Made by a program: the position numbers and the translations under genes. From Azospirillum fermentarium (GTDB lineage Bacteria > Pseudomonadota > Alphaproteobacteria > Azospirillales > Azospirillaceae): a stretch of 64,000 nucleotides of DNA. The stretch is taken from positions 434,001 to 498,000 of the forward strand of contig NZ_JAOQNH010000001.1 of the NCBI RefSeq assembly GCF_025961205.1, written 5' to 3'. Within the stretch, counting starts at the first letter, position 1. The number at the start of each line of letters is the position of its first letter. The notes below the pieces were generated by a model that saw nothing but the letters and a program-made list of their open reading frames with translations, made no database searches and was not told the DNA's origin. Positions 8,614 to 16,918 of the stretch are shown here, piece by piece.

Positions 8614-9354
8614 TTACTGCAGCAACTGCTTGGGCGACTGGTACTTCGTGAAGTCCACCATGGTGCCCAGAACCTGCAGATAGGCGACCAGAGCGTCCAT
8701 TTCGGTGACGGCCTTGTTCCCCGTGAAGTTGGCCACCACCGCCTTGGGGTAGCGCTTCATCAGGGCCGCGGTGTCACCATCGGGAGCCCGCTGGGCTTCC
8801 AGGTCCGCCTTGGCGTTGGCGATCTGCTCATCGGTGTAGGGCACGCCGACGATCTTCAGGGTCTTCATGCGGTCGGCGATGTCGCCGTACTTCAGCGGAC
8901 GGTCCTTCATCCAGCTGTAGCCGGGCATGATCGATTCCGGCACGACCGCGCGCGGGTTGACCAGATGGGCCACCTGCCAGTCGTTGGAATACTTGCCGCC
9001 CACGCGGGCCAGATCGGGACCGGTACGCTTGGAACCCCACTGGAAGGGGTGGTCGTACATCGATTCCGCGGCCAGCGAGTAGTGACCGTAGCGCTCCACC
9101 TCGTCGCGGAACGGACGGATCATCTGGCTGTGGCAGTTGTAGCAGCCTTCGCGCAGATAGATGTCCTGGCCGGCCAGTTCGAGCGGCGAATAGGGGCGGA
9201 CCCCCTCCACCTTCTCGATGGTCGATTCGATGGTGAACAGGGGCACGATCTGGACCAGGCCGCCGATGGCGACCGTGACCAGCACCAGAACGATCAGCAG
9301 AAGCGTGTTCCGCTCGATCGTATCGTGGCTAAAGCCCTTCTTTTCTGCAGCCAT
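8614..9354 (-). CDS. ccoO: cbb3-type cytochrome c oxidase subunit II, monohaem (CcoO)
   Basis: A 246-residue protein with one N-terminal membrane helix ([20 protein letters not shown], about 18-37) and one haem motif, CYNCH at 71-75, followed by [15 protein letters not shown], a CcoO signature. It transfers electrons to the catalytic subunit. The ATG at 9354 is preceded by GGGAGGAAG at good spacing. An in-frame TTG two codons earlier is unlikely to be the start. It lies 21 nt after ccoN. Confidence 0.95.
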   Translation of the reverse strand: MAAEKKGFSHDTIERNTLLLIVLVLVTVAIGGLVQIVPLFTIESTIEKVEGVRPYSPLELAGQDIYLREGCYNCHSQMIRPFRDEVERYGHYSLAAESMYDHPFQWGSKRTGPDLARVGGKYSNDWQVAHLVNPRAVVPESIMPGYSWMKDRPLKYGDIADRMKTLKIVGVPYTDEQIANAKADLEAQRAPDGDTAALMKRYPKAVVANFTGNKAVTEMDALVAYLQVLGTMVDFTKYQSPKQLLQ

Positions 9355-9375
9355 AATCAACTTCCTCCCGCCCTA

Positions 9376-10869
9376 TCAGGCCGCGCCGACGGCGGCCTTG
9401 TGGGGCGCCGTGACGTAGGGCTTCTCGATGCGGATGTCGCCCTTGGCGGTGCGCCACAGGTTGTAGACCATGATCAGCGCGCCGGTCAGGAACAGGACGC
9501 CGCCCATGGCGCGGATCACGTAGAACGGATGCATGGCGGCGACCGTTTCCACGAACGAGTACTGGAGGAAGCCCAGGTTGTCGTACGCGCGCCACATCAG
9601 GCCCTGCATGATGCCCGACACCCACATGGCGGTGATGTAAAGCACGATGCCGATGGTGGCGGTCCAGAAGTGGTAGCTGACCAGACGCATGCTGTAGAGC
9701 TGCGAGCGCTTCCACAGGACGGGCACGAGGTAGTAGATGGCGCCGAAGGAGATGAAGGCCACCCAGCCCAGCGCACCGGAATGCACGTGGCCGATGGTCC
9801 AGTCGGTGTAGTGCGACAGCGCATTCACCGGCTTCACCGACATCAGCGGGCCTTCGAACGTGGACATGCCGTAGAAGGCGACCGACGACACCAGGAAGCG
9901 CAGGACCGGGTCGGTGCGCAGCTTGTCCCAGGCACCCGACAGAGTCATGATGCCGTTGATCATGCCGCCCCACGACGGCATCCACAGCATGACCGAGAAG
10001 GTCATGCCCAGCGTCTGCGCCCAATCCGGCAGAGCCGTGTAGTGCAGGTGGTGCGGACCGGCCCAGATGTACAGGAAGATCAGGGTCCAGAAGTGGACGA
10101 TCGACAGGCGGTACGAATAGACCGGACGCTCGGCGCGCTTGGGCACGAAGTAGTACATGATGCCCAGGAAGCCGGCGGTCAGGAAGAAGCCCACCGCGTT
10201 GTGCCCGTACCACCACTGCACCATGGCGCTCTGCACGCCCGACACGAAGGGATAGCTCTTCATGCCGAACAGCGACACCGGAACGTTGACGTTGTTGCCC
10301 AGGTGCAGGATCGCGACCGTGAGGATGAACGCCAGGAAGAACCAGTTGGCCACGTAGATGTGGGATTCACGCCGCGTCATCACCGTACCGATGAAGATGA
10401 TGGCGTAAATGACCCAGATGACCGTCAGATACAGGTCCAGGATCCATTCCGGCTCGGCGTATTCCTTACCCTGGGTGTAGCCCAGAGCATAGGACAGCGC
10501 GGCCAGAACGATGAAGATCTGGTAGTTCCAGAAGACGAACTTGGCCAGCCCCTCGCCGCCGAACAGGAACTGCCGGCAGGTGCGCTGCACCGAGTAGAGC
10601 GAGGTGGCGAACAGAACGTTGCCACCGAAGGCGAAGATCACGGCCGAGGTGTGGACCGGGCGCAGGCGCCCGAAGCTGGTCCATTCCAGACCGAGGTTCA
10701 ACGCCGGGAAGGCGAGCTGAAGCGCGATGAACACGCCGGCCGCGAAGCCGACGACGCCCCAGAAAACTGCCGCGATGGTGAAGAGCCGGATTACGTCCTC
10801 ATAATACCGGACTTCATCCGACCGCTGGCCACCCAGGGCGGCCCCTGGGGTCAGAGTCGCTGATGTCAT
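9376..10869 (-). CDS. ccoN: cbb3-type cytochrome c oxidase subunit I, catalytic (CcoN)
   Basis: A 497-residue haem-copper oxidase subunit with about 12 membrane helices, containing low-spin haem b, high-spin haem b3 and CuB. Typical stretches are [20 protein letters not shown], the CuB-ligand region [30 protein letters not shown] and [12 protein letters not shown]. It reduces oxygen to water with proton pumping at low oxygen. The ATG at 10869 (MTSATLTPG) follows GGGAGAGA at good spacing; longer in-frame extensions have no family resemblance. It is the first gene of ccoNOQP and has a near-perfect FNR box about 170 nt upstream. Confidence 0.96.
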   Translation of the reverse strand: MTSATLTPGAALGGQRSDEVRYYEDVIRLFTIAAVFWGVVGFAAGVFIALQLAFPALNLGLEWTSFGRLRPVHTSAVIFAFGGNVLFATSLYSVQRTCRQFLFGGEGLAKFVFWNYQIFIVLAALSYALGYTQGKEYAEPEWILDLYLTVIWVIYAIIFIGTVMTRRESHIYVANWFFLAFILTVAILHLGNNVNVPVSLFGMKSYPFVSGVQSAMVQWWYGHNAVGFFLTAGFLGIMYYFVPKRAERPVYSYRLSIVHFWTLIFLYIWAGPHHLHYTALPDWAQTLGMTFSVMLWMPSWGGMINGIMTLSGAWDKLRTDPVLRFLVSSVAFYGMSTFEGPLMSVKPVNALSHYTDWTIGHVHSGALGWVAFISFGAIYYLVPVLWKRSQLYSMRLVSYHFWTATIGIVLYITAMWVSGIMQGLMWRAYDNLGFLQYSFVETVAAMHPFYVIRAMGGVLFLTGALIMVYNLWRTAKGDIRIEKPYVTAPHKAAVGAA

Positions 10870-11035
10870 ACAATCTCTCCCGTTTGCCCCGGGCGGCTCG
10901 GGCCGCTCTCTTGAGGAACTCTCGCAGGGTACGTCGCTTGAGAAGAACAGCAGGGTGCACACGGCCCGAGGAAGAACGCCGCGCACACCCTGTCGCTGAT
11001 ACCGCCACTATCGTGGAGGGGCCGGTCATACAACA

Positions 11036-11049
11036 TTGATCTAGGTCAA
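11036..11049. promoter_or_regulatory. FNR/FixK box (anaerobox) upstream of ccoN
   Basis: TTGATCTAGGTCAA matches TTGAT-N4-ATCAA at 9 of 10 specified positions and is nearly palindromic. It lies about 167 nt upstream of the ccoN start and 67 nt upstream of the divergent gene at 11116, so it could act in either direction. The FNR-type regulator encoded at 1756-2559 is the obvious candidate to bind it. Confidence 0.8.
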
Positions 11050-11115
11050 CGACCGCTCCGCCCGGCCCCTGTCAAGGTGCCGTGCTGCACCGGGGAGAGG
11101 CGCGGCGGATTGGGC

Positions 11116-11628
11116 ATGGACACCGGCTTTATCGCAAAACCTTTGACGTCGCGCCAGATCGATCAGGCGTTTCCGCTGGTCCAGGTTCTGGCGCCGGGGC
11201 TGGACGTGGAGCGCTGGCGCGCGTTCGCGCGCGCCGTCATGCCCGAGGACGGGCCCCGCCCGGCGCCCACCGGCATCGTCGGGATTCAGAACGGAAACGG
11301 CTATATCCATGGCCTTTTCTCCTACGCCCGCACACAGGATCTGGTGCATGGAGCGGTTCTGACGGTCGAAAACGTCATCGTTCTGGACCTTTTCGACATG
11401 GCGGGGGCCGCGTTGACCCTGGTGGGCGCGGTTGACCGCCTGGCCTCGTCGCTGGCCTGCACCGCCATCCACACCAGCCTCGACACCCGTGGCGCGGCGC
11501 CGTGCGGCCGGGGCCGCCCGCTGCTCGACGCCTTCCGCGAGAGCGGCCATGCGGTAGAATGCCGCAGGCTGTGCAAGGTGCTGCCTCCCGCCGCCGCCCC
11601 CTCCGACATGATGAAAAAGGCGCACTGA
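11116..11628 (+). CDS. Uncharacterised protein, possibly GNAT-like fold
   Basis: A 170-residue soluble protein, divergent from ccoN. The pattern (GIVGIQNGNGYIHGLFSYAR strand pair, VENVIVLDLFDMAGAALTLVGAV, a repeat of Ala-rich helices and a final CRRLCKVLP strand) resembles the layout of GNAT acetyltransferases, but I cannot see a convincing acetyl-CoA-binding R/Q-x-x-G-x-G/A loop. The family assignment is therefore only a guess. The ATG at 11116 begins the conserved-looking part; a GTG at 11077 is in frame upstream. The shared upstream region contains the FNR box, so oxygen control of this gene is possible. Confidence 0.65.
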   Translation: MDTGFIAKPLTSRQIDQAFPLVQVLAPGLDVERWRAFARAVMPEDGPRPAPTGIVGIQNGNGYIHGLFSYARTQDLVHGAVLTVENVIVLDLFDMAGAALTLVGAVDRLASSLACTAIHTSLDTRGAAPCGRGRPLLDAFRESGHAVECRRLCKVLPPAAAPSDMMKKAH

Positions 11629-11805
11629 CCCGCCGCCCTTCCCCGCGCCCGGCCCGTGATCTTTTTCGGCCCGGCAGCGGGCGATGCCACCGGCCACCCG
11701 CCCCGTGAGGGCGTGTTGCATCCCTGCCCGCCCCGACTCCGGCTTGCGCGCCGTGGCGCGCACGGTAGGATGCGGGCCTTGATCCCCCCATTTCCGATTC
11801 CCGTG

Positions 11806-13011
11806 ATGTCCGCCAAAGCCAACGCCCCGAAATACCCTGTGGTCCGCCTGCACCCCAACCGCGACAAACGCATCCGGTCGGGGCACCCGTGGGTCTATTC
11901 CAACGAGGTCCAGATGGACCAGACCGCCAAGGTCATCCCGCCGGGCAGCGTGGTGCGGCTTCTGGACGCAGGGGGATCGGCCTTGGGGCTGGCCACCTTC
12001 AACCCACATACGTTGATCGCCGCCCGTCTTCTGACCACCGACACGGGAGCGGTGATCGACCACGACTTTCTGTCCGGGCGAATCGCGCGGGCGGTGGCTC
12101 TGCGCGACCGGCTCTACGGCCGCCCCTATTACCGGGCCATCCATGCGGAGGCCGACGGGCTGCCGGGGCTGATCGTGGACCGCTACGGCGACGTGGTGAC
12201 GGTGCAGGCCAATTCGGTGTTCATGGACAGCCGGATGGACGCCATCCTCGCCGCCATCGACAGCGTGCTGGCGCCGCGCGCCGTCATCCTGCGCAACGAC
12301 AGCACCCAGCGCGCGCTGGAGGGGCTGGCCGAGGAATCCAGGCTGGCGAAGGGGGAGATCGACGGCCCGCTGACGCTGGAGGAGAACGGCTGCACCTTCT
12401 ACGCCGACCCCATGGGCGGGCAGAAGACCGGCTGGTTCTATGACCAGCGCGACAACCGCGCCTTCATCGCCTCGCTGGCGGCGGGCGGGACGGTGATCGA
12501 CTTCTTCAGCTACAATGGCGGTTTCGCGGTGACCTGTGCCGTGCGCGGGGCGGCGTCGGTGGTGGCGGTGGACCGGTCGCAGGCGGCGCTGGAGAACGCC
12601 ACCCGTGCCGCCGCGGCCAACGGCGTGTCGGACCGGTTCGAGGCCCGCCGCGCCGAAGCCTTCCAGGAGTTGGAGCGGCTGGCGGCGGAGGGCGCGCTGT
12701 TCGACGTGGTGATCGTCGATCCCCCGGCCTTCGTGAAGTCCAAGAAGGATCTGGCCGTGGGCTGCCGCGCCTACCGCAAGATGACCCGCATGGCGGCGCG
12801 CATCACCCGGCCCGGCGGCTTCCTGCTGGCGGCGTCGTGCTCCCACAACGTGGACCCGGTGATGTTCGCCGAGCAGGTGGCCCGCGGGCTGACCGACGCC
12901 GGGCGCACCGGGCGCATCCTGCGCTCGTCGGGGGCCGGCTGCGACCACCCGGTGCATCCGCACCTGCCGGAATCCGCCTATCTCAAGGCCATCACCCTGC
13001 AGTTGGACTGA
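11806..13011 (+). CDS. Class I SAM-dependent rRNA methyltransferase, RlmI-like
   Basis: A 401-residue protein with an N-terminal PUA-like RNA-binding domain (VRLHPNRDKRIRSGHPWVYS) and a C-terminal Rossmann methyltransferase domain. The SAM site is VIDFFSYNGGFAV (about residue 230-242), and the catalytic region is VIVDPPAFVKSKKD (about 302-315). This matches the RlmI/YccW family, which methylates a cytosine of 23S rRNA at C5. The start is the ATG at 11806 (MSAKANAPKYPVVRL); the longer open frame upstream has no family character. It is followed 7 nt later by a TRIC channel gene, probably in one transcript. Confidence 0.88.
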   Translation: MSAKANAPKYPVVRLHPNRDKRIRSGHPWVYSNEVQMDQTAKVIPPGSVVRLLDAGGSALGLATFNPHTLIAARLLTTDTGAVIDHDFLSGRIARAVALRDRLYGRPYYRAIHAEADGLPGLIVDRYGDVVTVQANSVFMDSRMDAILAAIDSVLAPRAVILRNDSTQRALEGLAEESRLAKGEIDGPLTLEENGCTFYADPMGGQKTGWFYDQRDNRAFIASLAAGGTVIDFFSYNGGFAVTCAVRGAASVVAVDRSQAALENATRAAAANGVSDRFEARRAEAFQELERLAAEGALFDVVIVDPPAFVKSKKDLAVGCRAYRKMTRMAARITRPGGFLLAASCSHNVDPVMFAEQVARGLTDAGRTGRILRSSGAGCDHPVHPHLPESAYLKAITLQLD

Positions 13012-13018
13012 GGACGGC

Positions 13019-13672
13019 ATGGCACCCGGATTGACCCTGCCGGACATGAGCGGTCTGGTCCTGTGGATGGACCTGACCGGGGTTTTCGTGTTCGGGCTGA
13101 CCGGCGGCACGCTGGCGGTGCGCCACCGGCTGGATCTGGTCGGCGTGCTGGTGCTGTCGCTGGCGACCGCGCTTGCCGGCGGGGTGATCCGCGACGCGGT
13201 GCTGGGGGCCGGTCCGCCGGCCACCTTCCGCGACGACCGTTACCTGTGGGTGGCGCTGGCGGCGGGCCTGACCGCCTTTGCCGCCCATCCGCTGATCAAC
13301 CGGCTGGGCAAGCCGGTGATGGTGCTGGACGCGCTGGGACTGGGGCTGTTCGCCGTGGCCGGGTGCCAGAAGGCGCTGGCCGCCGGGCTGACGCCGCTGC
13401 CTTCGGTTCTGCTGGGGGTGGTGACCGCCGCCGGCGGCGGGGTGGTGCGCGACGTGCTGGTGTGCGAGGTGCCCCGCGTCCTGCGCGAGGAGATCTACGC
13501 CTCCGCCGCCGTGCTGGGGGCGGTGATCGTGGTGGCGGGGGAACACGCCGGCCTGTCCGGCCCGCTGGTGGCGGGGGCGGGGGTGCTGGCGGCCTTCACC
13601 TTGCGGGTGGTCAGCGTGATGCGCGGCTGGAGCGCGCCAAGAGCGCCGTGGTCGGAAACGCCAAGGTCATAA
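13019..13672 (+). CDS. TRIC cation channel family protein (UPF0126)
   Basis: A 217-residue membrane protein with seven predicted helices. The two halves repeat the family pattern: LTGVFVFGLTGGTLAVRHRLDLVGV, then LALAGGVIRDAVLGAGPPATF-type segments (ATALAGGVIRDAVLG near 55-69), and in the second half GGGVVRDVLVCEVPRVLREEIYA near 140-163. Prokaryotic TRIC proteins are trimeric K+/monovalent cation channels. ATG at 13019 is preceded by GAGGA. The last 15 residues are hydrophilic and may be a short tail. Confidence 0.88.
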   Translation: MAPGLTLPDMSGLVLWMDLTGVFVFGLTGGTLAVRHRLDLVGVLVLSLATALAGGVIRDAVLGAGPPATFRDDRYLWVALAAGLTAFAAHPLINRLGKPVMVLDALGLGLFAVAGCQKALAAGLTPLPSVLLGVVTAAGGGVVRDVLVCEVPRVLREEIYASAAVLGAVIVVAGEHAGLSGPLVAGAGVLAAFTLRVVSVMRGWSAPRAPWSETPRS

Positions 13673-13797
13673 TATTCGCCAAGCCAACACTTGGCCGATA
13701 CGATGTGTCGGCAAAGCTGACGCAAAGGACAGGACAGAGACGGCCCTGAAAGGGTATCGTCGCCCCCTAACGAACATCGTGAGGGAGGAGTTGCACC

Positions 13798-14661
13798 ATG
13801 GCCCACCACGGCACCGATACACCGCGCGCCCTGTCCTGGATCAACGGGGAGTGGGTGGAGGGCAACCCGCCGGTGATGGGGCCGATGACGCACGCCTTCT
13901 GGCTGGCGTCCATCGTGTTCGACGGCGCCCGCGCCTTCGAAGGCGTGGCCCCCGACCTGGACCGTCACTGCGCCCGCGTGGTCCGCTCGGCCCGCGCCAT
14001 CGGGCTGGAACCCACCCACACGGCCGAGGAGATCGAGGCGCTGTGCCGCGAAGGCATCCGCCGCTTCCCCGCCGACGCCGCGCTCTACGTCCGCCCGCTG
14101 TTCTACGGCGAGACCGGCTTCGTGATGCCGGAACCGGCGGGCACCCGCTTCGTGCTGACCCTGCACGAAGCGCCGATGCCGCCGGCCACCGGCTTCACCG
14201 CCTGCATCTCCAGCCACCGCCGCCCGCTGCCGGGCACCGCCCCCACCCAGGCCAAGGCCGCCTGCCTCTACCCCAACGCCGGGCTGGCGCTGAGCGAGGC
14301 GCAGAAGAAGGGCTTCGGCAACGCCGTGATGCTGGACCCGCTGGGCAACGTGGCGGAATTCGCCACCGCCAACCTGTTCATCGTCACGGACGGCGTGGTG
14401 GCCACCCCGGTGACCAACGGCACCTTCCTCAACGGCATCACCCGCCAGCGGGTCATCGGGCTGCTGCGCGGCGCCGGGATGACGGTGGAGGAGCGTACCA
14501 TCACGCTGGACGACCTGCGGGCGGCGGACGAGGTGTTTTCCACCGGCAACTATTCCAAGGTGGTGCCGGTCACCCGGCTGGAGGACCGCGAGCTTGGCGC
14601 CGGCCCGGTGGCCGCCACCGCCCGGCGCCTGTACTGGGACTTCGCGCACGGGCGGCTGTAA
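13798..14661 (+). CDS. ilvE: Branched-chain amino acid aminotransferase, class IV PLP enzyme
   Basis: A 287-residue fold-type IV aminotransferase. WINGEWVEG and DGARAFEG at the N-terminus, TQAKAACLYPN around the PLP lysine (about residue 151), and NVAEFATANLFIV (about 183-195) for the cofactor-phosphate region match the branched-chain aminotransferase group. The expected reaction is reversible transfer of the amino group of Leu, Ile or Val to 2-oxoglutarate. D-amino-acid transaminase or aminodeoxychorismate lyase of the same fold are less likely given the length and RPLFYGETGF segment. The ATG follows GGAGGAG at good spacing. The gene stands alone. Confidence 0.85.
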   Translation: MAHHGTDTPRALSWINGEWVEGNPPVMGPMTHAFWLASIVFDGARAFEGVAPDLDRHCARVVRSARAIGLEPTHTAEEIEALCREGIRRFPADAALYVRPLFYGETGFVMPEPAGTRFVLTLHEAPMPPATGFTACISSHRRPLPGTAPTQAKAACLYPNAGLALSEAQKKGFGNAVMLDPLGNVAEFATANLFIVTDGVVATPVTNGTFLNGITRQRVIGLLRGAGMTVEERTITLDDLRAADEVFSTGNYSKVVPVTRLEDRELGAGPVAATARRLYWDFAHGRL

Positions 14662-14683
14662 CCGGGGGTGTCCCGTGCGGGTG

Positions 14684-14729
14684 CCCGTACGTCTCGGGGG
14701 AACCCCGTACGTCCCGGCACCCGTACGTC
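14684..14729. repeat. Three copies of CCCGTACGTC between convergent genes
   Basis: The 10-bp sequence CCCGTACGTC occurs at 14684-14693, 14704-14713 and 14720-14729, the last copy touching the stop codon of the PEBP gene. Each contains the palindrome CGTACG. No T-tract accompanies them, so they are not a standard terminator. Confidence 0.6.
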
Positions 14730-15284
14730 TTACCGTCCGTAGGTGGCGGTCAGCGATGCCTTGCCCAGGGTGTTCATGTGAACCATGAACCCCACCAGGG
14801 CGCCGCTGGCCTGCGCGTCCAGTTCCAGCCGGTCCGTCTTCAGGGCATGGACCGTGAAGACGTAGCGGTGCGCCGGCCCCGGCGGCGGGCACGGCCCCAG
14901 GAAGCCGTTGGCGCCGGCATCGTTCCGGGTCTGCACCGATCCCGGCGGCAACACGCCGCCGTTACCGGCCCCTTCCGGCAGGCTGGTGGCTGAGGCGGGG
15001 ATGTTGATGACCCCCCAGTGCCAGAACCCCGACCCGGTGGGGGCGTCGGGATCGTAGACGCTGACCACGAAGCTCTTGGTGCCTTCCGGTGCCCCGCTCC
15101 ATGCCAGATGGGGCGACAGCCCCTGGCCGGAACAGCCGAACACCGCCGCTTCCTGCCGTTTGGTCAGGGCGGCACCATCGGCGATGGTGTCGCTGCGCAG
15201 GGTGAAATCCCCCGCCCAGGCCGGGGCGGCGGCCGCCAGCAGCAGGGCTGCCGCCCAGCCGGCGCGGATACGGTTCGGTACCAT
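14730..15284 (-). CDS. YbhB/YbcL (PEBP, Raf-kinase-inhibitor-like) family secreted protein
   Basis: A 184-residue protein with a cleavable signal peptide (WAAALLLAAAAPAWAGDF, cleavage after AWA, about residue 24). The mature part has the PEBP fold motifs LSPHLAWSGAPEGTKSFVVS, VYDPDAPTGSGFWHWGVINI and the CPPPGPAHRYVFTVHAL segment, which line the small ligand pocket. Bacterial members are usually periplasmic and of unknown ligand. The ATG at 15284 has GGAGA at good spacing. It is transcribed away from the aminotransferase gene and is probably monocistronic. Confidence 0.9.
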   Translation of the reverse strand: MVPNRIRAGWAAALLLAAAAPAWAGDFTLRSDTIADGAALTKRQEAAVFGCSGQGLSPHLAWSGAPEGTKSFVVSVYDPDAPTGSGFWHWGVINIPASATSLPEGAGNGGVLPPGSVQTRNDAGANGFLGPCPPPGPAHRYVFTVHALKTDRLELDAQASGALVGFMVHMNTLGKASLTATYGR

Positions 15285-15378
15285 CGGTGCATCTCCTTCT
15301 TTGATGGGACGGCACCGAGCCTAGCGCGTCGGCGGGACCGCCGCGCGCCGGGACCGATCAAGCCGTGTGCCGAAACGC

Positions 15379-16194
15379 TCATTCCACGCTTTCCAGCACC
15401 CCGGCCCGGATGGCGGTGGGGGAATGGCCGAAACGTTCGCGGAAACGCACGGCAAAACGCGACGGGCTGTCGTACCCCACATCGAACGCGATCCGCGTCA
15501 CCGGGGCGTCGGTGGATTGCAGCAGCATCAGCGCCCGGTGCATGCGCACGTCGATCAGGATCCTGCTGGCGCTCTGCCCCTCCTCGGCCAGCCGGCGGCG
15601 CATGGTGGGTTCGCTCATGGCCAGATGGCGGGCGGCGTCGGCGGCGGTCCAGCCGCGGGCCGGGTCGGCGGCAAAGAGATCCCGCACCCGCGCGGCCACC
15701 GATCCCCCCGGCGCACACGCCGGACGGGCGCCGTACAGGCCCAGCCACGCCAGCACCTCGCGCAGGCGCTGTTCGGCGACGGGGGCGGGCAGTGCATCCC
15801 CCGCCGTCACCGCCGCCACGGCACGGCCATAGGCATCGAGGAAATCCGGCTCCAGCCGCGGCAGGGCCACGGCGGCGGACACCGCCGGCACCTCGGGCCG
15901 CTCCGCCCCATAGCGGGCCAGCACACGCGCGTCGAAGACCAGCCACGAGGCGCGGTAACCCCCATCGGCGCCGGGAGTGTTGATGACGTCGAACGCCTGC
16001 CCGCCGGCCACCACCACCGCCCCGCCGGAATCGAGCACCCACTCCCCGCCGCCGTTGACCAGCCGCTTGCGCCCGCAGGCGACGACGATCAGGGTCGGCT
16101 GGTCCACTACCACCCGGGCCAGACGCAGTTCCCGCCCCTGGAGGATGCTGGCCGTGGCGCCGATGCCGGGCCGCACGCTGACGATTCGCTCCAT
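15379..16194 (-). CDS. AraC-family transcriptional regulator
   Basis: A 271-residue protein with an N-terminal ligand/dimerisation domain and a C-terminal double helix-turn-helix. The HTH domain is clear: WTAADAARHLAMSEPTMRRR, then the canonical RIAFDVGYDSPSRFAVRFRE and FGHSPTAIR. The N-terminal part (about 1-170) has AraC-type cupin-like strands such as LARVVVDQPTLIVVACG but no recognisable ligand motif. The ATG at 16194 has GGAGC at good spacing; a GTG at 16230 touches the upstream stop codon but lacks a ribosome-binding site. It is co-directional with the TerB-like gene and diverges with it from the molybdenum hydroxylase operon, which is a possible target. Confidence 0.85.
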   Translation of the reverse strand: MERIVSVRPGIGATASILQGRELRLARVVVDQPTLIVVACGRKRLVNGGGEWVLDSGGAVVVAGGQAFDVINTPGADGGYRASWLVFDARVLARYGAERPEVPAVSAAVALPRLEPDFLDAYGRAVAAVTAGDALPAPVAEQRLREVLAWLGLYGARPACAPGGSVAARVRDLFAADPARGWTAADAARHLAMSEPTMRRRLAEEGQSASRILIDVRMHRALMLLQSTDAPVTRIAFDVGYDSPSRFAVRFRERFGHSPTAIRAGVLESVE

Positions 16195-16230
16195 CTCCCG
16201 TGCTCCGTCCGTGGCTCCATCCCGGCTCAC

Positions 16231-16701
16231 CTAGCAGGAATCCGCCCGCTGGGCTTCCGTGGGCAGCCCCAGGGTGCGGGCCAGCCGGTCCAGCATCTCC
16301 TGCTCCGCGCCGCTGACCTGCCCATCCACCGCCGCCACCGCCCCGGCCACATGCAGCAGCAGCCGGGCATGCTCCGGGCGGTCGGACAAGGCCGCAAGCC
16401 GGTCCAGCAGAACGGTACGGGCCGGCTCCCCTTCCCTCTCCAGCCGGTCCACGGTGTCCTCGAACCGTGTGCGGGCGTGCTCCATGCCCAGACGGCGCAG
16501 GTTGGCAAGCTGCCGGACGAGGCCCAGCGTCTCCGTCGCTTCCCCGCGGGTGACCCGGCCCGCACCGGGACCGTCGGCGGACGCCACCAGCGCGGCGGCG
16601 TCCACCATGTGCAGCACGGTTTCAGGGGGAAGCACACCGGCAGCGCGGGCCAGATCGGTGTGGGTTGCGGCGAGCAGCCGCTCTATCCAGCGAAGAAGCA
16701 T
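16231..16701 (-). CDS. TerB-like (tellurite resistance protein B-type) small protein
   Basis: A 156-residue all-helical protein. The C-terminal half contains HVAGAVAAVDGQVSGAEQEMLDRLARTLGL, the pattern of the TerB/DjlA-N fold, in which paired acidic residues may bind metal. Residues 35-45 (AALVASADGPG) look like a degenerate first repeat. The function is unknown in most genomes, and the name does not imply tellurite resistance here, as no other ter genes are nearby. The ATG is at 16701. It is immediately upstream of the AraC regulator and probably co-transcribed with it. Confidence 0.7.
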   Translation of the reverse strand: MLLRWIERLLAATHTDLARAAGVLPPETVLHMVDAAALVASADGPGAGRVTRGEATETLGLVRQLANLRRLGMEHARTRFEDTVDRLEREGEPARTVLLDRLAALSDRPEHARLLLHVAGAVAAVDGQVSGAEQEMLDRLARTLGLPTEAQRADSC

Positions 16702-16918
16702 GGCCCTTTATGTGCGCAAGGCCAACCGAACGGTCAAGATCCTGGGATCGCCCTATCGTGAAATTTGCATCAATGGTTGTTGACACAGCTTTTCAAGAAT
16801 AGCAAACATCACAATCGCAAATTTAGGCTTGTGTACAATAGTACTCAGACAGCCAAGCCTGAATTATTTCTATCCTGTAATGTCGTGATTATAATTTTTT
16901 AATAGGGAGGCGACCAGA
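16702..16918. promoter_or_regulatory. AT-rich divergent promoter region upstream of the molybdenum hydroxylase operon
   Basis: This 217-nt spacer is clearly lower in GC than the flanking genes. It contains a perfect TTGACA at 16780-16785 on the plus strand, and a 7-bp inverted repeat AGGCTTG/CAAGCCT at 16825-16831 and 16854-16860 that could be an operator. I could not place a convincing -10 box at standard spacing from the TTGACA. Confidence 0.4.

Noticed and set aside
8965..10863. Plus-strand open frame of 632 codons
   Set aside because: Exactly antisense to ccoO and ccoN. The product is His/Gln/Arg-rich and without family character.
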